This document shows, one piece after another, positions 8,641-17,647 of a DNA stretch of 64,000 nucleotides; position 1 is the stretch's first letter, and each line of letters begins with the position of its first letter. Source of the DNA: Burkholderiaceae bacterium (GTDB taxonomy: Bacteria; Pseudomonadota; Gammaproteobacteria; Burkholderiales; Burkholderiaceae); contig JAJPEN010000070.1 in the NCBI GenBank assembly GCA_021166835.1, forward strand, positions 1 through 64,000. The letters are read 5' to 3'. The notes beneath the pieces were generated by a model. The model worked only from the letters and a program-made list of their open reading frames with translations, was not told the DNA's origin and ran no database searches. Position numbers and translations under genes: made by a program.

Positions 8641-9567
8641 TCACGCCCTCCATCCTGTTTCAGCGCGACGAGCGATATCAGCGCTTGCCGCGTCGTAGTA
8701 GTTCGCCAGGTAGTATTCGGCGATTTCGCGTCCGGTCGTTATCCATACGTCGGAGTGCCCCGTCACGTACTCGAGCGCCTCCTCGAACGCTTTCAGGCGG
8801 TGAGGGCAACTGACCTGGTAGTTGTGCGTCGGGATGCACATCACCGTTCCGGACTGCGCCCCTTCCGCGTATAGCCGGTCGAAGGCGTCCTTGATCATCT
8901 GCCCGTAACGGCGCGGCTCGATCTTGTTGACGACATAGGCAATCGTGTCGTTGAGTTCCAGGGAATACGGCACCGATACGAATCGCTGTCCGCCCCTCAC
9001 CTGCAGCGGCGTCGGCTGGTCGTCGTGGAACAGGTCGCAGGTATACAGGCCACCCAGTTCAGCAAAGAGGTCGATCGTCACCTCGCTGTGCGACAGCGCC
9101 GGAGCCAGGTAGCCGGCCGGCCGCCGACCGACCGCACGCTCGATCGTCTCGATGGAGTCGAGAATCATCGCGCGCTCCTGCTCTTCACTCATACCGTAGG
9201 TGTAGCGCGTGTTGTAGATGCCGTGGGTGAAGAACTCCCAGTCGCGCTCCCTGCACAACTCGATGATCTCGGGATGGTGCTCGCACAACGCGGCGGAAAG
9301 GGATATCGAGCCTCGTACGCCGTATTTGTCCAGCACCTTCATCTGCCGCATGTGGCCGACCCGGTTTCCATAGTCGCGAATGGAGTAGCCGGGAACGGCG
9401 GGGAACGGATGAGGCCACGCCGTGCGATGGGGATTGCGGGGCGGATCGAGTTCGTAGAACTCGATGTTCGGCGCCACCCAGAATGCCAGCCGGGCGCCGT
9501 TTGGCCAGCGGATCCGGGGCCGGTCGCTATAGGGCCAGTACCCGTAGTAGCCAGGATCGTCTTTCAT
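8641..9567 (-). CDS. Polysaccharide-deacetylase-fold hydrolase (PuuE allantoinase/cyclic imidase-like), copy 2
   Basis: A 308-residue relative of the gene at 7694-8638, sharing YSIRDYGNRVGHMRQMKVL and a metal-site-like FFTHGIYNT, plus IPTHNYQVSCPHR near the C-terminus. The family hydrolyses C-N bonds in cyclic amides (allantoin) and cyclic imides; the exact ring is not predictable here. GGGGAGG sits 6 bases upstream of the ATG at 9567, one of the strongest ribosome sites in the operon. Adjacent to an isochorismatase-fold amidase, it fits a two-step sequence: ring opening to a half-amide, then loss of ammonia. Confidence 0.82.
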   Translation of the reverse strand: MKDDPGYYGYWPYSDRPRIRWPNGARLAFWVAPNIEFYELDPPRNPHRTAWPHPFPAVPGYSIRDYGNRVGHMRQMKVLDKYGVRGSISLSAALCEHHPEIIELCRERDWEFFTHGIYNTRYTYGMSEEQERAMILDSIETIERAVGRRPAGYLAPALSHSEVTIDLFAELGGLYTCDLFHDDQPTPLQVRGGQRFVSVPYSLELNDTIAYVVNKIEPRRYGQMIKDAFDRLYAEGAQSGTVMCIPTHNYQVSCPHRLKAFEEALEYVTGHSDVWITTGREIAEYYLANYYDAASADIARRAETGWRA

Positions 9568-9580
9568 CAGGCCTCCCCGG

Positions 9581-10261
9581 TCACTTGCCCTGCTCGCCCG
9601 CGACGCGCTCGAGCCACGACAGCGTCTCGGCCACGTCGACCACGTCTGCGTACTTCAACATCATGTCCGTGAGGTTGGCGAAGTGGTAACTCTCGTGCTT
9701 GTCCGCGACACACTGCTCGGGGACGATCGTGCGGTATCCGCGAGACAGTGAATCGACCGCACCGGCGCGAACACATCCCGAGGTGGAACCGCCGGTGATG
9801 ACGACCGTGTCGACCTGATGCCACACGAGCAGCGACTGAAGCGGCGTTTCGAAGAACGGCGACGGCATCCGCTTGCAGTAGACGAGGTCACGGCCGTGCT
9901 CGACCTCGCAGCGTTCGTCCAGTTGCGCACGGCGCGAACCGTGCTTGATGTTCTGCAGCGAATCGGGCGTGTTCGTGCGCGTGCCCCAGATGCCCGCGTC
10001 CTCACCAGATTGCGCATACGCGACGTATGTCCACACTACAGGCCAACCCAGGCGACGGAATCCACGCGCGAGTTCGTTCACGTACTCGATCTGGCGCGGG
10101 TCCGTTTCGTAGGCAGTCTTGAACTCGTCGACTCTGGTGTAGGCACACTGCAGGTCGATGTTGACGAGCACAGCCTTCTTCCCGTAACCGAAACGCGCAC
10201 GGTTCGGGTTGGCCTTCACGGCCTCCCACATCTGTCGGGCGGTCTTGTCTGAAAGTTCCAT
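9581..10261 (-). CDS. Isochorismatase-family cysteine hydrolase (half-amide/carbamoyl amidase type)
   Basis: A 226-residue cysteine hydrolase with the complete family triad: Asp36 (VLVNIDLQ), Lys130 (YCKRMPSPF) and Cys163 (TGGSTSGCVRAG). The form resembles N-carbamoylsarcosine amidase and maleamate amidohydrolase (NicF) more than isochorismatase. These enzymes cut terminal amides or carbamoyl groups and release ammonia. The N-terminal extension of about 28 residues is also seen in the amidase branch. AGAGAGG precedes the ATG at 10261. Beside the imidase-like genes, a role hydrolysing a maleamate-like half-amide to the free diacid is the most economical reading, but it is inference. Confidence 0.88.
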   Translation of the reverse strand: MELSDKTARQMWEAVKANPNRARFGYGKKAVLVNIDLQCAYTRVDEFKTAYETDPRQIEYVNELARGFRRLGWPVVWTYVAYAQSGEDAGIWGTRTNTPDSLQNIKHGSRRAQLDERCEVEHGRDLVYCKRMPSPFFETPLQSLLVWHQVDTVVITGGSTSGCVRAGAVDSLSRGYRTIVPEQCVADKHESYHFANLTDMMLKYADVVDVAETLSWLERVAGEQGK

Positions 10262-10296
10262 GCGATAGCCTCTCTTCGAACGTCACGCGCTACCGG

Positions 10297-10920
10297 TCAG
10301 GCAGCACGCGGTTGCAGGTAGATCCACGGCCGTTCATTGCGATCGCGCGCCTGAAAGGCACGAATCGAATCGCCAAGACGCAGCGTCAGCGCAACAGGAT
10401 CCAGTCCCTCGAGCAGCATCTGACGCGGGAGGTCGCCGATCCTGAAGTCGTACCGGGCTCCATTCGCAGCGCGAACGACACAACGAACGAGGTCCACGGT
10501 CAACGGACCGTGGAGCGTGTGCCTTGCGAGTTCCTGGAGGGCGTCTTCGCCCAACTCCACGGGCAGCAGTCCGTTGCGAATACAGTTGTTCTGGAAGATG
10601 GCCCCAAAGCTCGGCGCGATGACGGCGCGAATGCCGAACTCGCGCAGCGCCCAGACGGCGTGCTCGCGCGAGGATCCGCAGCCGAAATTGGACCCCGCCA
10701 GCAGGATGGATGCACCTGCATAAGCGGGCTGGTTGAGCGCGAAGGCCGGATCCGGCACCCTTTCGCCCTCGTTCAGATACCGCCAACCGGCAAACAGTCC
10801 GTCGGCCAGACCGGACTTCGACACGCGCTTCATCTCGCGGGAGGGGATGATTGCATCGGTATCGATGTTGGCGCGCATGAGCGGTGCAGCGACGCCTCGG
10901 TGAACTTCGAATTTTTCCAC
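10297..10920 (-). CDS. Aconitase-superfamily small subunit, LeuD-like
   Basis: A 207-residue swivel-domain subunit. The hallmark GSNFGCGSSREHAVWALREFG (about residues 75-95) and FQNNCIRNGLLPVEL are intact. It pairs with the large subunit at 10923-12341, whose stop is 2 bp upstream of this GTG start. LeuCD-type enzymes add or remove water at alkyl-maleate/alkyl-malate substrates. Neither leuA nor leuB lies nearby and the operon is catabolic, so I do not call this leucine biosynthesis. Citraconate or dimethylmaleate hydratase-like activity fits the context. Confidence 0.88.
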   Translation of the reverse strand: MEKFEVHRGVAAPLMRANIDTDAIIPSREMKRVSKSGLADGLFAGWRYLNEGERVPDPAFALNQPAYAGASILLAGSNFGCGSSREHAVWALREFGIRAVIAPSFGAIFQNNCIRNGLLPVELGEDALQELARHTLHGPLTVDLVRCVVRAANGARYDFRIGDLPRQMLLEGLDPVALTLRLGDSIRAFQARDRNERPWIYLQPRAA

Positions 10921-10922
10921 GC

Positions 10923-12341
10923 TCAGATTTCCAGCAACGGGCGTGGATCGGCGATGCGGCCGCTGATCGCGCTTGCCGCCGCCGTGGCCGGACTAGCCAG
11001 ATGCGTCCTGACTCCGACGCCCTGGCGGCCCTCGAAGTTGCGGTTCGTCGTGCTCACGACGCGCTGCTGCGGGGCAAAGCCCTCGCCGCCGGCAAAAAAG
11101 CACATCGAACACCCGGCGGCACGCCACTCGAACCCGGCGTCCCGGAAAATGCGATCCAGGCCTTCGGCTTCGGCGTCGCGCTTGACTTTCATCGATCCTG
11201 GCACGCAGATAGCCTTGACGCCACGGGCCACCTTGCGCCCTTCGAGGATGCGCGCGGCCAGACGCAGGTCGGACAATCGGCTATTCGTGCACGACCCGAT
11301 GAAAACGGCATCGATCGGGACGCCTTCGAGTCGAAGGCCGGGCTGCAGGCCCATGTATTTCAGGGCACGCTCCATCCCCTGCCGTGCAACTGAATCGCAC
11401 TCGTCTTCCGGCGCGGGAACCCGACCGTCGACGGGAATGACGTGCTGGGGACTCGTGCCCCAGGTAACCATCGGCGCGACAAGTGCAGCATCGTAAGCCG
11501 ACTCACGATCGAAGTCGGCCTCGTCGTCCGTTCGCAAAGCGCGCCAATGCATGAGCGCCCGCTCCCACAGTGAACCGGCCGGAGCGTATGGCCGCCCCGC
11601 GAGGTATTCGAACACTGCGTCATCCGGCGCTACCAATGCGGTGAATGCGGAAAACTCGACCCCCATATTGCACAGTGTCATCCGCGCCTCCACCGGCAAT
11701 GCGCGCACCGCGGAACCGGCGAATTCCAGCGCATGTCCGGCAGCGCCGCCCGCCGACTCGCGGCCGATCAGCCACAGACTGAGGTCCTTGGCGGTTACCC
11801 CCGAACCGAATGCGCCGTTGAAACTGACGCGCATCGTTCTGGGCCGCGCAACGCGCAGCGTCTGCGTCGCCAGCGCATGCTCGGCCTCCGACGATCCGAT
11901 ACCCCAGGCGAGCGCGCCGAACGCACCTTGCGTACAGGTGTGACTGTCGGGACAAACGACGGTGGTGCCGGGCAGCACGATCCCGAGCTCGGGAGAGATT
12001 ACGTGCACGATCCCCTGGTTCGGATCGTGAATATCGAACAGCGTCAGTCCGAAACGGCGGGCCGCTTCGCGCGTGGTACGAATGAACTCCCTGCCGCCCG
12101 GCATGGGTGTGTCATCACCGCGCGTCGGCGATGTATCGACGATGTGATCCATCGTGCAGAAGGCAAGTTCCGGATGGCGCACGGTGCGGCCATCCTGCTC
12201 CAGCGACGCCAGCGCGATGCTGCCTGTGCGCTCGTGCAGGAACACACGGTCGATGTGCAGCAGGCTCGTCTGCTCGTCCAGTTCGGCAACTACGTGCTGG
12301 CGCCAGAGCTTCTCGAACAGCGTCGTGGCTCGGATCGCCAT
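10923..12341 (-). CDS. Aconitase-superfamily large subunit, LeuC-like
   Basis: A 472-residue [4Fe-4S] hydro-lyase subunit. Cluster ligands are Cys351 (GSCTNSRLSDL), Cys411 and Cys414 (CSMC). Other family blocks include VVCPDSHTCTQGAFG and NRNFEGRQG. Several normally stable positions differ from biosynthetic LeuC: GSCTNSR for GSCTNGR, CSMCFFAGGEG for CSMCLAMNPD, and CNMGVEFSAFTAL for the usual CNMSIEAGARAGL. These lie at or near the active site and suggest another substrate. The stop of the CoA transferase is 2 bp upstream. Predicted reaction: reversible hydration of a substituted maleate to a malate. Confidence 0.88.
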   Translation of the reverse strand: MAIRATTLFEKLWRQHVVAELDEQTSLLHIDRVFLHERTGSIALASLEQDGRTVRHPELAFCTMDHIVDTSPTRGDDTPMPGGREFIRTTREAARRFGLTLFDIHDPNQGIVHVISPELGIVLPGTTVVCPDSHTCTQGAFGALAWGIGSSEAEHALATQTLRVARPRTMRVSFNGAFGSGVTAKDLSLWLIGRESAGGAAGHALEFAGSAVRALPVEARMTLCNMGVEFSAFTALVAPDDAVFEYLAGRPYAPAGSLWERALMHWRALRTDDEADFDRESAYDAALVAPMVTWGTSPQHVIPVDGRVPAPEDECDSVARQGMERALKYMGLQPGLRLEGVPIDAVFIGSCTNSRLSDLRLAARILEGRKVARGVKAICVPGSMKVKRDAEAEGLDRIFRDAGFEWRAAGCSMCFFAGGEGFAPQQRVVSTTNRNFEGRQGVGVRTHLASPATAAASAISGRIADPRPLLEI

Positions 12342-12343
12342 CT

Positions 12344-13558
12344 TCAGGCTGCCCTCACGACACCGCTCTTCACGAGAGTGGAGATCGCTCCTTCATCGAG
12401 ACCGATCTCGTGCAGCACTTCAAGCGAATGCTCGCCCTCGCGCGGCAGGTCCCGCCGCAGGTCCATCCGGTGCCCGCTCATCTCGATCGGCAGCGCCGGC
12501 AGACGCGTCTTCGTGCCCGACGTCAGGGTCAGCGGGACGAGCCCGTTGCTGGCGTTCAGGTGCGGATCCTCGAAGAGATCCTCGGGCCTGGACACCGGCG
12601 CAAAAGGAAGTCCGACCGCCTCGAGGCGCGCCATCAATTCCGCCTTGTCGTAGCGGCGCATCCGGTCCCGGATAGGTCCCAGGATGCGTTCGCGGTTGCG
12701 CACCCGGTCTGCGTTGGTCTGCAGCGCATCGTCGGCCAGGAATTCCTGCAACTCGAAGGCGTCGCAGAACTTGCGCCATTGCGAGTCGGTGACCACGCCG
12801 GCGAACACCATCTCGTGGTCCCGCGACTCGAAGATGTCGTAGACCGCCCATGCCGAACGGCGCTGCGTCATGGGCGGCGCGGCCGTGCCGGTTACCGCCT
12901 TCTGCGCCATGTGCTGACCGACCAGGAAAGCCGTGGTCTCGAAAAGCGATGTCTTCACCTCCTGGCCGCGCCCCGTGCGCTCCCGTTCATGCAGCGCGGC
13001 AAGGATGGCGATGACACCGAACATCCCGCCGGTGACGTCGATTACGGACGCGCCTGCGCGCATCGGCTTGCCGGGTAGCCCGGTCATGTAGGCCAGGCCG
13101 CCCATCATCTGTGCGACTTCGTCCAATGCCGTGCGGTGCTCGTACGGCCCCCTCAGGAACCCCTTGGCCGAGCAGTAGATAAGACCCGGGGCCTTCGGCG
13201 AAAGCGTCTCGTAATCCAGCCCCCTTTCCGCCATCGCACCGGGCCGGAAGTTCTCGATCATCACGTCTGCGCGATTCACCAGCCGCAGCGCGAGCTCGCG
13301 GCCGTGCTCGCTGTCCAGATCGACGCACAGACTGCGCTTGTTCCGGTTGTACATCGGAAAATAGCCAGCCCCCGAGCCGACGAGCCGGCGCGTGCTGTCG
13401 CCCTTGAGCGGCTCGACCTTGACGACGTCCGCACCCAGGTCGGCCAGGATCAGGCCGACGGTGGGACCCATCACCATATGGGTGAACTCCACCACCTTCA
13501 CGCCGTCCAACGGACGCCCGCCCGGGCGGGCGTCTTCAATTCGAGAAGTAATGGACAT
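12344..13558 (-). CDS. CaiB/BaiF (class III) CoA transferase
   Basis: A 404-residue family III CoA transferase. The catalytic aspartate is Asp146 in ALDEVAQMMGGLAYMTG. The Rossmann-like start DGVKVVEFTHMVMGPTVGLILADLGADVVKVE and the NRNKRSL segment are typical. These enzymes move CoA from a donor such as succinyl-CoA to a carboxylic acid through an aspartyl-CoA intermediate, so no ATP is needed. The gene overlaps the Fe-S subunit gene by 23 bp. In this operon it most likely makes a citramalyl- or alkylmalyl-CoA, the substrate for the lyase at 6735-7697; substrate assignment is inference. Confidence 0.9.
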   Translation of the reverse strand: MSITSRIEDARPGGRPLDGVKVVEFTHMVMGPTVGLILADLGADVVKVEPLKGDSTRRLVGSGAGYFPMYNRNKRSLCVDLDSEHGRELALRLVNRADVMIENFRPGAMAERGLDYETLSPKAPGLIYCSAKGFLRGPYEHRTALDEVAQMMGGLAYMTGLPGKPMRAGASVIDVTGGMFGVIAILAALHERERTGRGQEVKTSLFETTAFLVGQHMAQKAVTGTAAPPMTQRRSAWAVYDIFESRDHEMVFAGVVTDSQWRKFCDAFELQEFLADDALQTNADRVRNRERILGPIRDRMRRYDKAELMARLEAVGLPFAPVSRPEDLFEDPHLNASNGLVPLTLTSGTKTRLPALPIEMSGHRMDLRRDLPREGEHSLEVLHEIGLDEGAISTLVKSGVVRAA

Positions 13559-14141
13559 TGGGCTCGGCGCCCTTGTCGGGCAGAAGCGTGAAGGTCTTCC
13601 TGCGGCTGATCACCGTGTTGATCGGGGTATCGCTGCCATCGACGAATCCGAAGATTCGTGCCTCCGTAGGACATGCCTCTACACACGCCGGCACGAGTCC
13701 CTCGTCCACCCGGTGGTAGCAGAAGTCGCACTTCATGATCACGCCCTTCGGTGCCTTGTCCACGTCCGGGTTGACGTACTGCCCGCCTCCGGAAGGAAAG
13801 CTCGTCTTTTCGTCCTCGACCATGTGCCGCTGGTCATAAGGACATGCAAGAGAACAGGCGCCGCAACCGATGCATGCATCCCAGTTCACGAGGACGATGC
13901 CATCCGGGCGCTTGTACGTCGCCTTCGTCGGGCACACCGGAATGCACGGTGCGTTGTCGCAGTGGTTGCACAGGATCGGCACGAACTGCCGGTTCGCATT
14001 CGGATACTGGCCAACCTCCTTTTCGAGGATGGTGGTCAGCAGCACCTCGTTGGGCGCGCTGTGCTCGACCTTGCAGGCGATGACGCAGGCGTTGCAGCCA
14101 TTGCACCGGTCAAGGTCGATGGCCATTGCATACTTGCTCAT
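13536..14141 (-). CDS. Four-cluster ferredoxin-type electron-transfer subunit (DmsB/PsrB/PhsB-like)
   Basis: A 201-residue iron-sulfur subunit with sixteen cysteines in four groups: CNGCNACVIAC, CNHCDNAPCIPVC, CIGCGACSLAC and CDFCYHRVDEGLVPACVEAC. That is the arrangement of DmsB, PhsB and NrfC, which carry four [4Fe-4S] clusters and pass electrons between the molybdenum subunit (14197-16746) and the NrfD-type membrane anchor (16778-17644). There is no signal peptide. Gene order anchor, catalytic, Fe-S is unusual but all three genes are contiguous. Confidence 0.92.
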   Translation of the reverse strand: MSKYAMAIDLDRCNGCNACVIACKVEHSAPNEVLLTTILEKEVGQYPNANRQFVPILCNHCDNAPCIPVCPTKATYKRPDGIVLVNWDACIGCGACSLACPYDQRHMVEDEKTSFPSGGGQYVNPDVDKAPKGVIMKCDFCYHRVDEGLVPACVEACPTEARIFGFVDGSDTPINTVISRRKTFTLLPDKGAEPNVHYFSN

Positions 14142-14196
14142 CGCTTGTCCAATCTGTGAATTTCGTGGGCCTGGTGCTGCACAACGTGCGCACCCG

Positions 14197-16746
14197 TTAC
14201 AGCTTTCGCACGCGCACCCGCACGCAGGAGTCGATCTGCCCTGTGATCACGTCGAGGCGCTTTTCGTCGGGCGGCGGCAGCAGGTTGTTGAAGCTCGCGC
14301 CCTTGTTGTGGGCCACCGGTTTGCGGCGCGCCCAGTGACCGAACATGCCGGGAATTCCGAGGCACTCGGGATGGATCAGTTCGGTCACGCACAACGTTCC
14401 ACGCTCGCTGCCGTACGGCGATTCGATCAGCACCGTGTCGCCGTCCTGCAGCTGCCTGGATTGCGCCGTTGCGCGGTTCATCATCACCGAATAGGCGTAC
14501 GGGTTACCGCGCGAGATCTCGTCGATCCAGGGATTCTCGGCAGTGATCGAGAAGGTCTGAAACGGAATCTTGAAGTTGACGATGAGCAGGTCGTAATCGC
14601 CGTGCGAATGCAGCGCATCACAGGGGTAGAACTGCAGCAGCGGCTGGTAGGGTGAGGTGTCCCACTCGCGCAACCCCAGCTTGTCAGCCACCGCCTTCAC
14701 GTCGCGCCCGGCATCGATCAGGTGCTCGAAGTAGATCGGCATGCGCGCTTTCAAGAAGGGCCGCGGGAAAGCCTCCTCCAGCGTCTTCTCGCGTGTGATC
14801 GTGCACGCGGTCTTCTCCAGCTTGTCGATCTCGAAATGCTCGCCGACGATCGTCTTGGCCTGGCGCTCGGCGATGTCACGCACCGCATAGCGCTCGCCCG
14901 TGTCGAGCTTGAATCGCTCGGCAATGTTCCATACCCGGTTGCCTGCCTCGTAGAGCTTCTCGAGGATGCCCAGGCGGGAAGCCAGCTCGAGATAGACGTC
15001 TGTCCACGGGCGCACGCCCTCGGGCGGTTGGAGCACCGGCTGGCGCATGAGCCAGAACCACTCACCGGGCCCGGGCGTGATGAAAGCGTATGGATCATTC
15101 GCCGGGAAGAGATCCCAACGCTCATAATCGTGGGCATCCGGCAGAACGATGTCGGCGAACTCCACTGTTTCGTCGATGCCGTCTGCGAACGAAACCTGGA
15201 AGGGGATGGAGCGCAGCACCGATCCCATCGCTTCCCGGTTGTGGCTGTTCATCATCAGGTTCGTGCGCCCGTGCAGCAGCACTTGCGCGCGATACGGCAG
15301 GCCGAAGCGTTCCGCCTCGGCGATGCCGAGCGGATACAGCCCGCGGGTGAACAGCGCCGTCGGGAACAGCTCGCGCAGATCGAAGGTCGACGGCGCCTTG
15401 GCCTGCGCCGGCGGATACGGCCGACTGTACTTCGTGATGATCTCGGCCGGCACCAGCATGCCGTCCTCGTCTGCCTCGATCTCCCAGTACGGTCCGATCG
15501 GGTTCACGCCACGCTGCCCGCCCGGGACGTCGATGTTGCCCACCATGACGTTGATCAGGTGGATTGCCATCATGGTGTGGAAGCCGCCCTTGTGCGCGCC
15601 GGACCCCCGCTTGAAGTGGATGCTGGCGGGCCGGAAGGGCAGACTGCGGCCATTCAACTCGATGGTGCTGCCGATACGCGCGGCCTTGGTGAAGTCGCGC
15701 GCCAGGCGCCTGATCGTCCCGGCGGGCACGGTGGTGATCTCGGACATCTTCTCGATCGAGATGCCCTCGAGGTGCGTCGCCAGGCACTGGAACGCGGGTC
15801 GCACAACCTGCCCATTCACCTCGTACGACCCTTCCAGGGCCATCGCAGAGGGATCGACCTGATCGAACGATCGGGCGGTACCGGTCGTGGTATCCCAGAC
15901 CAGCGGCTTGCGATCTCCGGCGTCGCGCAGGTAATGACCGCTGGAATCGATGAGATAAGGTGCGTTGGTGTGCTGGCGCAGGAACGGGTAGTCCACTGCC
16001 CGCAATTCCACGACCATTGCGCGCAGCATTCCAAGCGCCAGCGCTCCATCGGTGCCCGGGCGAATCGGCACCCACTCGTCGGCCTTGGCGCACGCGTTCG
16101 TGCAGAACGGGTCGATCACTACCAGCCTGGCGCCTCGCGCGCGTGCATCGGCGAGCTTGTGGGCTGCGTGCAGCGGGATCGTTTCGACGAGGTGCCCGAA
16201 CTGCGTGCCCCACAGCACCAGGTACTCGCCCAGGTCGAGGTCAAGTTCCCCGTTGAAGGAACCGTTGACCAGCAGATTGGCGACGTGCGGTGCCGATCCG
16301 CAGTAGTCGGCGCGGTTCCAGTGCAGATTCGGTGTGCCGAAGGCTTCGCCGAATGCCTTGCTGATGCCGTAGGCCGGCAAATCGAAGTGCGCTATGACGA
16401 GCCCACGCGGGTCCTCGTCGTAGACCTTCTTCAGCCGGGCGGTCACCTCTTCCAGCGCGGCCTCCCAGCTGATTTCTTCCCACTGCGGGTCCACACCGAT
16501 CCCTTTTTCCGGATTGCGCCGGCGCAGCGGCTTGCGCAGTCTCAAGGGGTGGTACAGATCGAAGAACCGTGCCTTGCCCTTGGCACAGATGTGGCCCCGC
16601 GAATTGGGCGCCTCCGGATCCCCCACGACATCGACGACTTTCCCGTCGACACGGTGGACCTTTATGCCGCAGCAGTTGTAGCAACCCAGGCAAACCGTAG
16701 GCACCCACCGGTCGTCTTTGCGGGTGGCACTGTCCAACTTTGTCAT
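14197..16746 (-). CDS. Molybdopterin oxidoreductase catalytic subunit, DMSO-reductase superfamily
   Basis: An 849-residue molybdo-bis-MGD enzyme. The N-terminal [4Fe-4S] motif uses Cys19, Cys22, Cys26 and Cys54 (CLGCYNCC ... GHICAKG). The probable Mo ligand is the cysteine in NRADYCGSAPH, as in polysulfide, thiosulfate and arsenate reductases. The C-terminal pterin domain includes FGHWARRKPVAHNKGASFN. There is no twin-arginine signal: the protein begins only about 18 residues before the first cluster cysteine, so it should stay in the cytoplasm, unlike exported PsrA/PhsA. The ATG at 16746 has GGAG 5 bases upstream and is preferred to a GTG at 16752. The substrate is unknown; it may reduce, oxidise or hydroxylate the operon substrate. 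Confidence 0.9.
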   Translation of the reverse strand: MTKLDSATRKDDRWVPTVCLGCYNCCGIKVHRVDGKVVDVVGDPEAPNSRGHICAKGKARFFDLYHPLRLRKPLRRRNPEKGIGVDPQWEEISWEAALEEVTARLKKVYDEDPRGLVIAHFDLPAYGISKAFGEAFGTPNLHWNRADYCGSAPHVANLLVNGSFNGELDLDLGEYLVLWGTQFGHLVETIPLHAAHKLADARARGARLVVIDPFCTNACAKADEWVPIRPGTDGALALGMLRAMVVELRAVDYPFLRQHTNAPYLIDSSGHYLRDAGDRKPLVWDTTTGTARSFDQVDPSAMALEGSYEVNGQVVRPAFQCLATHLEGISIEKMSEITTVPAGTIRRLARDFTKAARIGSTIELNGRSLPFRPASIHFKRGSGAHKGGFHTMMAIHLINVMVGNIDVPGGQRGVNPIGPYWEIEADEDGMLVPAEIITKYSRPYPPAQAKAPSTFDLRELFPTALFTRGLYPLGIAEAERFGLPYRAQVLLHGRTNLMMNSHNREAMGSVLRSIPFQVSFADGIDETVEFADIVLPDAHDYERWDLFPANDPYAFITPGPGEWFWLMRQPVLQPPEGVRPWTDVYLELASRLGILEKLYEAGNRVWNIAERFKLDTGERYAVRDIAERQAKTIVGEHFEIDKLEKTACTITREKTLEEAFPRPFLKARMPIYFEHLIDAGRDVKAVADKLGLREWDTSPYQPLLQFYPCDALHSHGDYDLLIVNFKIPFQTFSITAENPWIDEISRGNPYAYSVMMNRATAQSRQLQDGDTVLIESPYGSERGTLCVTELIHPECLGIPGMFGHWARRKPVAHNKGASFNNLLPPPDEKRLDVITGQIDSCVRVRVRKL

Positions 16747-16777
16747 TCCCACTCCAGAAAACGTGCGCTTGGCCGGC

Positions 16778-17644
16778 TCAGATCACGGGGCTGTACATCC
16801 CGACTTTGAGAAAGGCATGTCGCAATGCGAAGTCACCGCCCAACCGAGCGATCGCAGCGACTGCGCACAACGCCGCAACATGCCCACCCAGGGCGGCCCA
16901 TAGCGCAAGGGCGAGCGGCACACCGATGCCGACGACACACACCACCAACCAGAACTGAACCGTGTGACCTTTCATCAGGAAGCGCGCCGATTCAGCGGCT
17001 GCCCCGCCCCGCTGCAGCATCGAGCTGACATACAGCGCCAGCGTCAAGGCAAGTGCGACGAGAAGCGACACGGCGACCCAGGGACCGGGAGTACCGCTCG
17101 CTTCGACGCCCTGCGCGAGGAACGCGAGCATCATCAAGACCGCGGTCGAAGCACCTTGCAGCAGCGAGAGCACCGGCAGGAGCCCACTGTTCCAGAACGC
17201 AATCGCCGGCGACGAGGACAGAACGAGCCCCGGGTAGGCTCCAACGAACAGGCCCAGCAAGGCGAGCAGGATGGCGATGCCGTCGGCGACGGCGCTCGTC
17301 GTGTTACCCGTCGTACTGAGCGCCAGGTAGGCGGTGCCAAGCACCATCACCGAGCCGAGCGCCACGGTTCCCCGGCTGATCCATGAATACCGAACATTGA
17401 GGATCGCGCGCCAGGCGCGCAGCGGATGTCCGAGGTGCATCAACAACAGAATGACGGCCGTGAGCACCATCACGAGGCCGGTCACCATCGCCACAGGACC
17501 GGCCCCCCCGTAGATCGCCATGGCAATCAGAGGTGCGCCTGCACATTCGAGCGCGAATACGGTCGCTTCCGAGCGCCCCCAGCGCGTCTGCAGCTTGTAG
17601 CCGGGAACGAACTTCAGCGTTCCCTGACGAAGGTAGCGTGACAT
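16778..17644 (-). CDS. NrfD/PsrC-type membrane anchor subunit
   Basis: A 288-residue protein with about eight hydrophobic spans, matching NrfD/PsrC/DmsC anchors that exchange electrons with the quinone pool. The segment MHLGHPLRAWRAILNVRYSWISRG around residues 69-92 is the family loop between spans two and three. Its partners are the Fe-S subunit and the molybdenum subunit just downstream. It starts 3 bp after the IclR stop. Together the three form a membrane-bound complex, but with a catalytic subunit that lacks an export signal, so it should face the cytoplasm. Confidence 0.88.
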   Translation of the reverse strand: MSRYLRQGTLKFVPGYKLQTRWGRSEATVFALECAGAPLIAMAIYGGAGPVAMVTGLVMVLTAVILLLMHLGHPLRAWRAILNVRYSWISRGTVALGSVMVLGTAYLALSTTGNTTSAVADGIAILLALLGLFVGAYPGLVLSSSPAIAFWNSGLLPVLSLLQGASTAVLMMLAFLAQGVEASGTPGPWVAVSLLVALALTLALYVSSMLQRGGAAAESARFLMKGHTVQFWLVVCVVGIGVPLALALWAALGGHVAALCAVAAIARLGGDFALRHAFLKVGMYSPVI

Positions 17645-17647
17645 CGA

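Noticed and set aside
7694..9567. Secreted chitin or peptidoglycan deacetylases
   Set aside because: No signal peptides, and the DYGNRxG block belongs to the PuuE/imidase branch.
10297..12341. Leucine biosynthesis leuCD
   Set aside because: No leuA or leuB nearby, altered active-site residues and a catabolic neighbourhood; kept as LeuCD-like only.
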